A DNA stretch of 64,000 nt from Fremontodendron californicum (lineage: Eukaryota; Streptophyta; Magnoliopsida; Malvales; Malvaceae), in the NCBI GenBank assembly GCA_030761205.1, contig JAULJL010000024.1, positions 16,419,122 to 16,483,121 on the forward strand, in the 5' to 3' direction. Positions 35,858 to 45,861 of the stretch are shown here, in pieces. The translations under genes and the position numbers were made by a program. Below the pieces are notes generated by a model. That model did no database searches. It was not told the DNA's origin and worked only from the letters and a program-made list of their open reading frames with translations. How positions within the stretch are numbered: the stretch's first letter is position 1; each line of letters begins with the position of its first letter.

Positions 35858-36547
35858 GTGCTTTGTGATTATGAAAATCTCATTCAACTATTCATAAGAT
35901 TTAACAATTCTTAAGTTTTTTCTTTTGTTGCTCTACTTTTCTAAGACTATTGTCTTATCTATTCCTTCTACTCTAAAGCTTAGGACTCTGTGTAGAGAGA
36001 AAATTGAGTTAATTCCTTAAATTCGTAGACCTTGAAAAACTGTGCAATTCTTCAAGGTGGTGTTGTTGAAATCCTTGGAGGCAATTGCATTGAATCTGTG
36101 TACACCAAGTGACGGGCAATTTCGCCTTAAGGTCAAAGGGTTTAATCCTTGGCAACAACGTTAAGTTCTCTATACTTCAATTTTTCCTTCTACAAGTAAG
36201 TTCTCTAAAATTCTGTTTGGGCATGCTATTTTATTATTGTAAGTAAATATTTTCAATAAGGTTTTTACAAATATACAAAATATATCTCTAACAATCTTAA
36301 GGCGAAAATTTTATCTATCTTTTATTTTGTTTATTTGTTTTCTTTATTGAGTACTTGTTTGGCATAACCAATATTTATTGGTGTTCGGATTTACTTATTC
36401 TATGTTCATGCTTAAAATCAATATTTTAATTTATTATTATATTGATACTAGTGTTTATTTAAATTGTGATTAAACCAATATCTTAATTTATTATCATATT
36501 GGTGTTTGGTTTAATTGTGTTATAATCAATATTGATTTTAGATAACA

Positions 36548-36936
36548 TGCCATCTACTTTCACTTACTTCTGAAAATGCTGCGATTATGACTTCTTCGGA
36601 GCGGAGGATTCCACCATCACTCTCAGTGGTGCATGATGAGAAACCTGATAAGTTCAATGGATCGAACTTTAAAAGGTGGCAGCAAAAGATGCTGTTCTAT
36701 CTGACCATCTTGAACTTGGCTAAGTTCTTAACTGAAGATACATCTAAGCTCTCAGAAAATGAATCTGATCCCACTTCTATGACTGCTGTGGATGCATGAA
36801 AGCATAGTGACTTCATATGCAAGAACTACATCCTGAATGGGTTGGAAAATAAACTCTATGATATTTATAGGTCCATTAATAATGCTAAGGCACTATGGGA
36901 AGCTTTGGATCGAAAGTACAAGGCCGAAGATATGGG
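36548..36936 (+). pseudogene. gag: Ty1/copia gag, broken and interrupted
   Basis: The N-terminal part of a plant copia Gag. The clearest frame begins at 36587 and shows KPDKFNGSNFKRWQQKMLFY, then LNLAKFLTED and AVDA. A TGA replaces the Trp expected in 'AVDAWKHSDF'; the frame continues with KHSDFICKNYILNGLENKLY and ALWEALDRKYKAEDMG. An ATG at 36548 precedes a one-base frame disturbance near 36570, so the original start is probably there. The text stops at 36936, where Ogre/Tat-like copy C begins. The zinc knuckle and the rest of the polyprotein would lie to the right of the window. Confidence 0.85.
36932..36936. repeat. Left 5-bp TSD candidate of copy C (ATGGG)
   Basis: The five bases before TGTAGACACC. 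The matching copy should follow copy C's 3' LTR, about 45 bp past the window end. Confidence 0.5.
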
Positions 36937-37416
36937 TGTAGACACCTAATTTTGTCCGGGCCTCCTAAACTAGGCAAATTCTCCTTTCAATTTCTCGAAA
37001 CGCAAAAAGACTTCCACCATTCCACAGATGGGTTTCCAAGACTTCATTTCGGAGGTCAACACAAAAAGTCAACTTGAAAAAAGTCACCCTCAAAAAGTCA
37101 ACCACTAAAAAAGTCAACTCTTAGTCAAAATCAAGATTCGAAGATGAATTGAACAATAGTGAAGGAATTTTGATAATCGAAAGTCTACAACGAAAGATAT
37201 AGAGTATGAAAGACCGATCGCAGAAATTCAGTGTAAGGGAATACCTAATTACGCACATTTGGGAAAAAGTGCGGGAACAATCAAATTGGACGAAATTGGA
37301 GGTCCCAAATGGAATAAGATCAGTAACTACGGATTTTGGAAGGTCCAATGTTGACGCAGAGTCAAAAAAAGAATTGGTTTGAAGAGAAAAGGAAACATAA
37401 GGATTTAATCAATAAA

Positions 37417-37424
37417 TAGGAAAA
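37417..37424. repeat. Left TSD of hAT-PRA1 element (TAGGAAAA)
   Basis: Matches 38313-38320 exactly; 8 bp is the hAT size. Confidence 0.9.
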
Positions 37425-37830
37425 CATGGAATAAAAAATCGGACCGGATCGGCCGATTCAATCGATTGGACCGAGAACCGACAGGTCCGGCGGTTCAACA
37501 TCATATATTAATCAAAAAATTAGTGCACCGTTACGAACCGAGAAACACCCGAGAACCGGGAATCAAAAAAACCAGCTAATATCCAATAAAACCGGATTTT
37601 GAAGATTGTTTTACTTTTTTTTTCTTGGGCTTTCTTAGCCGAATAAAAATTTGGATTTTCTAACCCAAACTAATTTGGGCTTTAAGCCTAAGCCCTTAGA
37701 CTTAGCCATTAGGGCATTTGACCTTCATTTTCAGTCTACACTCTCCATAGATTAAAAACAAATTTCTTCATCTTCATCATTCGGTTCCTTCCAACTTTCT
37801 CCTTGACCAGTGACCTTTTTCTTCCGAGTG

Positions 37831-37992
37831 GAAGTAGTTGAGGTTCTGCTTAATGTGGGCGGTGCCGTCGCCGAAGGAGATGGGGCGGGTGAAGGATGAA
37901 AGGGAGATGAACTTGTTCCATGGGCGGCGCGTGAAGGCGGCTTGAGTAGCTCGTGTGAAAAACGCGATTGTGGACCGGGATTGTGAAGTCAT
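37831..37992 (-). pseudogene. Captured PRA1-family gene fragment
   Basis: On the minus strand a frame from ATG at 37992 gives about 54 residues that look like the N-terminal cytoplasmic part of a plant PRA1 (prenylated Rab acceptor) protein. The signature is TRRPWNKFISLSSFTRPISF followed by GDGTAHIKQNLNYF, matching the family pattern RRPW-x(5)-(S/F)SF(S/T)RP-x-S-x-(S/G)(D/E)(A/G)T-x-x-I(R/K)-x-N(L/V)-x-YF. In real PRA1 proteins 'RVNY' and membrane helices follow. Here the text changes to an unrelated tail (to 37777) right after NLNYF, so membrane segments are missing. PRA1 proteins act in Rab-dependent vesicle traffic; this piece cannot. It lies wholly inside the hAT element, so capture by the transposon is the natural reading. 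Identification is from memory of the motif. Confidence 0.75.
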
Positions 37993-38223
37993 TGTTGGTG
38001 TTAAAGAATCTGATTGGAGAAAGGGAGCTTCGTGAAGAAATTCTTATCTACTGATTTTCGAGCTTCACGATCAAGGTCAAGGAAATAATGAGAGAGAGAA
38101 AGAGCTAATATGAAAATATTAGTAGTTTTATCACTTTATGCCATCCAACACAGGCGACACTAAAAAAAAACAACTTAGGCATTGGTTTCAAAGTCTTAAT
38201 GGATATAAATGCCAACTGGAATT

Positions 38224-38248
38224 TATATATATATATATATATATATAT
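38224..38248. repeat. (AT)n microsatellite inside hAT-PRA1 element
   Basis: About 12 AT units near the right end of the element. Confidence 0.9.
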
Positions 38249-38312
38249 TATGGTTGAACCGGGAACCTGGAGTCCAACCGGTTCGACTTTCGGTTCGATT
38301 TTTTATTCCTTG

Positions 38313-38320
38313 TAGGAAAA
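38313..38320. repeat. Right TSD of hAT-PRA1 element (TAGGAAAA)
   Basis: Matches 37417-37424 exactly. Confidence 0.9.
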
Positions 38321-38670
38321 TTCACAAATTTGGGAAAAACTGCAGAGATGGCTTCGGTGAAATTGAAGCCCCCAGTTGATAAAGGATAAATTAAAATAAA
38401 TATTTCAAGTCCCAGTTTGAAGTGGATCCCAAGGAAGAGTCGGTTGGAGGAAAAACGAAAAAATGAGAAAAATTCCCAATGTTGAAAAAGGGAAAACTAA
38501 ATTGGAGAAGAATTCGATCGTAAGAATTGGGCGTTTTTGGACCAACTCCAATTCAATACATATAAAAAAGGCAGTGGAAAAAGAAAGTCCAAAATCGGAC
38601 CCGTTTTGAGTAAAACTGAGGTTTCGGGGGTTAAAGAGCAATATTTGAAAATTCGAGAAAAATAGGACCC

Positions 38671-39310
38671 GAGCTCAGAAAATTAATAAAACATCCAAAT
38701 TTGAATTTTATATTGTATGGAAGGGATCGGTGAAGAAAAATCCAGAATCGAGATTCAAAAAGAAAAAGGCAAAGTTCTGGTGCACTAACCCGGAAAATCC
38801 AAAAGAAAATTCCATAAAAAATAGCAAACGAGCTCGTAAAATTATGAAAACTTCCAAATCTGAGTTATATATCTTTTGGAATTTATTGGTGAAGAAAAAT
38901 CCAGAATCAAAATTCAAATGAAAAAGTCTAAGTTCGGGTGCACTAACCCGAAAAATCCAAAAGAAAATTTCGAGAAAAATAGCAAACGAGCTCGAAAAAT
39001 TATGAAAACTTCCAAATATAAATTATATATTTTTTGGAAGGGATTGGTGAAGAAAAATCCGAACCTCAGGATTCAAATGGAAAAATGCGAAGTTCAGGTG
39101 CATGAACCCGGAAAATCCAAAAGAAAATTCTGGAAAAAATAGGAAACGAGCTCGGAAAATTATGAAAACTTTCAAATTTGAGTTTTATAATTTTTGGAAG
39201 GTATTGTTGAAGAAAAATCTGGAATTGGAGATCAAATGAAAAAGGCTAAATTTGAGAGGCACTAAACCGAAACTTTACAGAAAAATCTGGGAAAAATAAA
39301 GGATCAGCTC
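38671..39310 (+). repeat. ~159-bp sub-repeats in 5' LTR of C
   Basis: GAGCTC-like boxes at 38671, 38830, 38988, 39148 and about 39305 give periods of 159, 158, 160 and ~157 bp. Unit: 'gagctcgtaaaattatgaaa', 'acttccaaatctgagttata', 'ttggtgaagaaaaatccaga', 'aaaggcaaagttcgggtgca', 'ctaacccggaaaatccaaaa'. The 60-90-aa frames are repeat artefacts. Confidence 0.9.
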
Positions 39311-39990
39311 GAAAAAAATGTGAAAACCTCCAGAACTAAGTTTTATATTTGATGGAATGAGTTGGAAAAGAAAAATCTGAAATTGGACTCCTTTTGCAAT
39401 TTAAATAAGTTTGGGAGCCAAAATATAATTTTACCAAAGAAACCGAAAATGGCCAATTTGCAAATAAAAAAAAAAGTTAAATGGCCTGAAAATTTCTAGG
39501 CCATTTTCGGACAGCAGCAGATGAAAAGAGGGAGTGTGATCATCATGGATCAAATGGCCAAGGATGGATAGCAAGATGACATTTTTACACGAACAAGATT
39601 CTCCACTACTTTGCCTAATGGCATTTTACGCCAATGGGAAGGCTCCAATTTGCAAAGCCATGTGAAGAGCATGTGAAGTTAATAAGATGATGCCAAATAG
39701 GATAAATAATGCCATGGAGGAGGATATTTTTGTAGTAGCCTCCATGATCTTGACAAATGGCAAAGATATTTTGTAGAGACAAGGGGATAAGAATAGTCTA
39801 TGTGGCATTGTTCGCCAATGGGAGGCAAAGATTCCCTATTTTTAAGGGAAGTACCATGCAAATAGGGGACAAGCTCCCTATTTTTAAGGAAAATAGTCAT
39901 TTAGGGGGAACATTTTTTGTCCGTGTGGCAAAGGATGTTGGAGAAGCATGGGAGGCATGACAAGGGTAAAAAAATAAAAACTACACTCTC

Positions 39991-40002
39991 TATATTATTA
40001 TA
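39991..40002 (+). promoter_or_regulatory. Putative LTR promoter (TATA-like) of copy C
   Basis: TATATTATTATA in 'cactctctatattattatac', conserved in the 3' LTR (about 60919-60930) and, in weaker form, in B. It is followed about 260 bp downstream by AATAAA ('gatgaataaagaggttttc', 40259). That order fits a U3/R boundary and a polyadenylation signal, but transcription is inferred. Confidence 0.4.
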
Positions 40003-41623
40003 CAAGGGCAACCGACCATAAAAGGAGAGGAGAGGTTCATTTTTTTCTTAAGGCAATTCCATTCTTGAGAGAAAAGGGAGAAAAGACAGAAAAGAGAAAA
40101 GAAAAAATAAAAGAAAAGAAAAGAAAAATTTTGGCAACCTTGATTTGGAAAGCAATAGCTAGGTAGTTATCATCTCCTTTCATCTTCTTTAATACTTTTC
40201 TTTGATGTTGTGATTTCTTTTCTCCTCTTTTTGTTCATGTGATTTGTAAACTTTTTTGATGAATAAAGAGGTTTTCAAAAATAAAATTTAAAGGTTTTTT
40301 ATCCTTTGGTCTTCATTCTTTATCAAATAACCAAGTTGTCAAAAAAAAATTATCTTTTGAGGCCTTGGCCGAACCTACCTTGATGATTTTGTGCTTGTTC
40401 TTGCTTGATATTTCTTGCTTGCTTGGTTGTGTTCATAATTTTCACCCATGATTTATCTATTGTCATATGATTGTGGGCTGTAAAATGATGCATTTCATGA
40501 CATTTCAACTAGGATTTTGGCCAAGATCAACCAATGATCTCAAGCCAAAAATCCCTTGCCTCTACTAGTTGAGAGATTAATATTCTAGATTGGGTATTCT
40601 GACTTTGGGATTTTTTTTCACTATTCATCTATGGTCAAAATAAATTCATTATTTTACCACATGCAATAGCCATTTAGGGGATGCCATGGTATTTTCCTCA
40701 TGATTTTTAGATTTTTTTATCATGGTTGAAAAATAGATTTTGACAAAACATTTTTTAACTCACTGTCTTGATTTTGGTAAAATTCGGTATCCATGCTCCA
40801 AAAATTAAGCTGATTTTTTCCCATGAATATCAATATGTTCTAGGTCTGCCTTAATTTTTTCAGAATTTTTTGAAATTGTTTAGAAGGGTAAAAAAATAGA
40901 TTTTCAAAACAGCCAGTGGGAGTCAGATTTGTTTTTGAGAAATAATAATTTTCTGTTTTTGTTTGGATACAAAGAGAGGGCTGATTTGACCTTAGTTACT
41001 ATCTTAGGTTAATTTCCAAGTCATTTCAATTATAAAATTTGATTTTATAAAAGTTGGGTCAAGGGTGATCAACCCGGATTTTAAAACTAGGAAAATATAA
41101 CCTTTTTAAAGGGGGGTTCGACCATGAGGCCATTTTCATCTAAAAATTTCCAATTTTTTTCAATCTGAGTCCAAAGTCTTTCGATTTTGAAAATTCGATT
41201 TAAGTCTCTTCCAAAGATAGTCGGATACCTTTTTAGGTATACGGATGTCCTTACTCTAAGGAATAAATACATCTCCATGCTTGCATTTTTAAAATGTTTT
41301 AAATTTTAATTTGACATAAAATGTATGTTTCGATTTCCTAAACATTTGGCGAGAATTAGTTTTTAATCTTTGCCGGGTTGCCGGGGAGGTTAGGAAATTT
41401 TTTAACGCACATGTTTATGAAATTGAAAGATATTGCATTTTGTTTTATTAAAAATCATATAAATATCGTAAGAAAGAAACATTTTTTGAGCTTTGCCGGG
41501 TTTGTCGGAGAGTGTGGTAATATTTTTCGATGTATGCTATTTGTATGATTCCTCACATGAAAATTATATGTCTATGAATACTCCATGTTGATGTCATTTT
41601 ATGTTCATGTTGCCTTAATTAGA

Positions 41624-43125
41624 TGATGGTGACTCAATTAAGAGTTGTAAACCCAAGTGCAGGTTATGTTCAAGTAATAAATTCTCGGGTGTCCGAGGTC
41701 GAACCACAGGGAAGCGTATTAGTAAGTATAAGTTTATAAATATATATATGAAAAAAAAAATAAACAAGATATTAGGGAATCAATAACAAAGAAAGTAAAT
41801 AAGATATTAGAGAACAAAATAAACAAAATAACATAAAAGCAATTAAACAAGATATAAAAAACAATAAGAAAGGATGTTGAGGTTAGAGAATCCACTCTTG
41901 GTGTTATGCTAAGATTAATCTTGTTTTATTACACAATTGAAATCCACACATAAGGGAGGTTCCAATCGGAAGGTTTAGCAATTCAGTCCAAATTGTCCAA
42001 CGTCCATAGCATATGATATTATGTTCATTTGGTGTCCTCAAAACTCATAAAAAGAGTCCAAGCATTCCTTATGCCAAGGTATATGTCTACAACAAATCAA
42101 GGTTATGAAACCAAGCATTTACTGTGCCATTTTCATTGTCAATAATGAATCAAGATCCCTACTTTGCAAGTATGATTTTAAACCAAAAGAAAATATTATC
42201 TATACTAGTGTTTATAAATGATGATTCATTTTAGCTCATGTTTGAGAGACTAACCTTAGCATTTACCAAGAGCTTCACCTCATCACCTCAACAATATGAT
42301 TAGCAACACATACTAGATATGAATAAAATGAAAAGAAATGTAAGAAGCATAAGTAAATAAAGAAAAAGAAAACTTGAGAAAGGAAAGAAGAAGAAAACTT
42401 AGAGAATTTTATTACAATGGCTAATATCCTACCAATGTATAATGTATCCCAATACTCATCCAAGGCCCTCTATTTATACACATTTTGGAGGGCTAAATGA
42501 CAAGAGACAAGCTTTACAAATTTCAAAGGTAGGTATAATAGGTGGGTGCATTTTTCTAACAATTTTCGTCATATTGTATGACAATTCTGATCAGCCAGCT
42601 TGATGGTCGATTTTGTCAATGTTGGAGGCTCGATCTGATAAAATGGTCTTCTAGAAAAATATACCCCTATCAGTTACGGATCTATAGCCGTTGGAATCAG
42701 CGTATTTGCTGATGTGGATAAGAAGATATGGGCAAAATACAAAAACAGGTCAGCACAGACGTCATTGCACATCAGCCAACTTGATGGTCGATTTCGCTAG
42801 GGAAAACGACTCCGTTTCAAGAAATGTAAAACATGAAAAAGATAGATATGCCTCTTAGCTTTGCATGGCTACAAATTTTAGCCTTATTGCTTCAGTGAAA
42901 CTCGAGATATAGCTGATATGGCAAACGGTGTCGGAACTGGAACTGAACTGGATTTGCCCTTAATTCTAGTAATCTGAAATCACTCAAAGAAACTTGTGAA
43001 AAACACCAAATTACATAAAAATATAAAAGATCATAAACACAATTAGACTAAGCAATAATAACTCGTATTTGACACAAAACAATAATAAAACATAACTAAG
43101 AACTATATAATTATACGAGTTATCA
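41624..43125 (-). repeat. LTR of the inserted fragment
   Basis: TG...CA ends on the minus strand, a TATA box inside and a PPT directly upstream support an intact 1,502-bp 3' LTR. The 3' end carries 'ccctgtggttcgacctcgga', a phrase common near plant LTR ends. Confidence 0.65.
42471..42478 (-). promoter_or_regulatory. TATA box in the inserted LTR
   Basis: On the minus strand TATAAATA followed by GAGGGCCTTGG, about 650 bp after the LTR start. The orientation agrees with the LTR. Confidence 0.6.
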
Positions 43126-43138
43126 CACCCCCACACTT
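43126..43138 (-). promoter_or_regulatory. Polypurine tract of the inserted fragment
   Basis: Minus strand AAGTGTGGGGGTG immediately before TGATAACTCG. A similar AAGTGTGGGGGGAACG lies at about 44664-44679, at the inner edge of the fragment. Confidence 0.65.
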
Positions 43139-44689
43139 AGATTGTTGCTAGTCCCTAGCAACGACTCAATAAAAATAAACTAAGAAAATCTAATCTAATC
43201 CATTTTCGTTGGAAATCACGGTGGCACTTAGCATGTGACACAAGCCTTTAAACCCCTAGGTGTCCCTAGTGGACGAGTTTAGTCTCGTGAGGGTTTGCTA
43301 GAACGATACCCACAAACATTGAAAAACTAAAATATAAGTAAACTACATACACTAAAAATATTTACTCCTAATCCTTTCAATATAAATTAGAGACAATCTT
43401 TGAACAAGTCTTATAAACTAATCAATAGCTCAAAGAATTTCACAAAAATTCATGCTTGAATGTAAATAAATGAGTTAAGCCAATATTAACATAACATATT
43501 TCAATCAAAATAGTGCATATTCAACTTAATCTCAACTTCTCACTATACTCTCATGATTTTCACTCTTTAAAGTAGTGGTAAAGTGTTTACACTCAATCAA
43601 TCTCATGAAAACAGTTCTACCATATGCTTGCTTGTCCACCTATTCTCCACTATTTAGATCATACAACTTCATAAATCAAGAGGTCTTTTTTCAAGGTTGT
43701 AATGGGGCCAAAGGGTTATAATGTGGTTAAAGAACAAAAGGATAAAGATATCACAAAGGTTCCAAAGAGTTCATAGAGTTTAGAGACATAATAAGATCAT
43801 ACGAATAAAACTTCTCAAAACTCTTATAAAGCACATAATAACATAGGCTAAATATTCATGTTGAGCCTTTGCTTCATTCTAACCAACTTTGTAACATCTT
43901 TTTCTTTACTTTAACTAGAAGTTCAAGAGAAGATTTTTTTTTTTTTAATATGGGAATGTATTTGACAATGATCCCTTTCTTTTTCTCTTGACTTTTGCCT
44001 CTCTCCTCCCCCACACTTATCTTTCGTTCTAACCCAAATTTTCAAAAAGTATCCCTTGTTTTTGCAATATATCTCAAAATATATAATCCATCTTTAGAAC
44101 AAGGGTAAGGATATAAGTATATTTAGGCTAGGTGTAAGTTCTGGTTACCAATAAAATAGCATATTTAATGTAGGCTCAAATTGGCTCACTAGTGGGGATG
44201 TTCTCTTGGAACATTAATAATGGATGGCTGTTTGGCTCTGGTTATAATCCTAATGCCTCTATCATATTCATGTTGTCACATGTATCAATATAGTCTCAAA
44301 CGGTTTAAAGCAAGTTCTAGAGAATCATGTAATCATAAGAGCACTCAAGAAAGAAATTAGATTGATTTGTATAATGCATCAATCATTATAGGCTCAAAAA
44401 CTCACAAGGATGATTATACAAGTCAGATTAAGTCTAAACATGCTTCTTTCTCAATCAACATATCATATTAACATTGGCTCATAAAAAGGTTGACATCAAG
44501 CTCAATTCTCATGAAAATCTTCTCACTAATAAATCTGTTTTAGACTTATGCAATTCATATCTCATCATTGTATTAAAAAGGAACTAGAACACATTAAAAA
44601 AATAATAATAATAATAAAGACTCAAAAAAAAATAGTAGACAAAAATAAAAGAAATCCTAAAATCGTTCCCCCCACACTTAATTCTTCAT

Positions 44690-45055
44690 ATGACATTCAT
44701 TCTTATGCCATGTCATTTTGTTTGCCATGTCGATTTCATTCACATGACATTCATTCTCATGCCATGTCATTCATATGCCATGTCATTTTGTTTGCCATGT
44801 CGATTTCATTCACATGACATTCATTCTTATGCCATGTTATTCATATGCCATGTCATTTTGTTTGCCATGTCGATTTCATTCACATGACATTCATTCATGT
44901 TCCATGTCATTTTGTTTGCCATGTTGATTTCATTCACATGACATTCATTCATGTCCAATGTCATTCATATGCCATGACATTTTGTATGCCATGTCGATTT
45001 CATTCACATGACATTCATTCTTATGCCATGTCATTCATATTTCATGTCATTTATT
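44690..45055 (+). repeat. GCCATGTCATT-type repeats, 5' LTR of C
   Basis: Repeats of 'gccatgtcattttgtttgcc', 'atgtcgatttcattcacatg' and 'acattcattc', period about 60-75 bp. The same tract is longer in the 3' LTR (62550-63260). Frames of 65-89 aa are repeat-driven. Confidence 0.85.
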
Positions 45056-45844
45056 CTTTTGGCTATGTCATTTAAATTTTGTCATGTTATAGTAACTTGC
45101 TAGCCATGCCATGTTAATCATGCATGTTATACATTCAAGTTTTAATTTTAATTTGCACATTCATGATCATCCAACTTTTTGAAAATTGATATTTTTTAAT
45201 AAAATAAGGCAATATTTTCGAGTTATTATAATTCATGAATTCTCCTCGGGGTTGCCTAGGAATCTTCATTAATTCTATTAACGAATGAATACCCTTTTAA
45301 AAAGAGGATGATGCGAAGATTTCCAAAAACAATAAATATTCTATATTTTTATCGGTTTGTCGGGGAGCATAACAAATTTCGGATCATTTTTAACAAAAAT
45401 AGGATTGTTTTTAAAATGGGAATGATTTTCAAATACCAAATCCAAAACTAATTTTTCACCGAGACTCGAGATAACACACGATTAATAAGGTACCGTTTTA
45501 TACAGGCGTTGTGGGGGTGCTAGTCCTTCCCCACACATACCCGACTCCCGAACCCGCACTTGTTTTCTTTGGTTCAAAGCGCAGACTTCAAAATTGGTTT
45601 TAAAATGTTTTAATTAATTTTAAAATATTTTTCAAAACCGGTTTTAATAGGTGGCCGTCACACCTAGCCAAAAAAGATTGGTGGCGACTCCATTTCTTTT
45701 TCAAGGTCGTTTTCACACCCTCAACCTTTTATTTCAAGAGGAATTAAGTTGTCTTTTCCTCTATTTTTCCAATGTCACACTTGACAAGGCCGATTGTCCC
45801 CGCGACGGGGCGGAAATCTCGGACTTTTCGAGGCTGCGACAGCT

Positions 45845-45861
45845 TGGCAACTCCACTAGGG
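45845..45861 (+). promoter_or_regulatory. Primer binding site, tRNA-Arg type (copy C)
   Basis: TGGCAACTCCACTAGGG, three bases after the LTR end GCGACA. It differs at two positions from TGGCGACTCCACTGGGG predicted from plant tRNA-Arg; both are G-to-A changes of the kind seen in methylated, ageing elements. Confidence 0.85.

Larger units (their letters stand above)
35592..36293 (+). mobile_element. Ty1/copia 5' LTR
   Basis: It starts TGTTGGAT and ends ATCTCTAACA, inverted TGTTAGAGAT, a typical LTR end pair. Length 702 bp. It contains a TATA box (35850), a U3 full of TTCATG-type direct repeats (about 35680-35830), and is followed 254 bp later by a copia gag start. The right LTR would lie beyond the window because copy C is inserted in between. 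The boundaries rest on the end pair and the gag position, not on a second LTR. Confidence 0.7.
37425..38312. mobile_element. Non-autonomous hAT element carrying a PRA1-like fragment
   Basis: Ends CATGGAATAAAAAATCGG (left) and, inverted, CAAGGAATAAAAAATCGA (right) form an inverted repeat, flanked by identical 8-bp TAGGAAAA (37417-37424, 38313-38320). The sister LTR of the same element reads 'ataagaaaattcac' at 59231-59244, an empty site with one mismatch. The element is 888 bp with CGGTTC-rich subterminal DNA, an (AT)n at about 38224-38248 and a GC-richer core holding a gene fragment (37831-37992, minus). There is no transposase. This is the Pack-type layout: short hAT ends carrying host sequence. 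Confidence 0.9.
41624..44681 (-). mobile_element. 3'-terminal fragment of another LTR retrotransposon
   Basis: Inserted in the 5' LTR of C: the 3' LTR (62540-62570) reads through where this begins. On the minus strand: ~1.55 kb of internal non-coding DNA (44681-43126), a polypurine tract AAGTGTGGGGGTG at 43126-43138, then a 1,502-bp LTR starting TGATAACTCG (43125) and ending GTCACCATCA (41624). The rest of the element is absent. The right edge is not a normal end: about 330 bp of the host LTR is missing there, so insertion was followed by deletion. The GTGTGGGGG tract suggests a Ty3/gypsy relative different from A-C; I cannot name it. Confidence 0.7.
36937..45841 (+). repeat. 5' LTR of copy C, with insertions
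   Basis: It starts TGTAGACACCTAATTTTGTC and ends GGCTGCGACA. Of its 8,905 bp, 888 bp are a hAT element and about 3,058 bp a fragment of another LTR retrotransposon. What remains is close to the ~5.3-kb 3' LTR minus a ~330-bp segment (62560-62890 equivalent) lost at the second insertion. It contains 159-bp sub-repeats, a TATA-like site and CATG-rich repeats. Confidence 0.88.
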
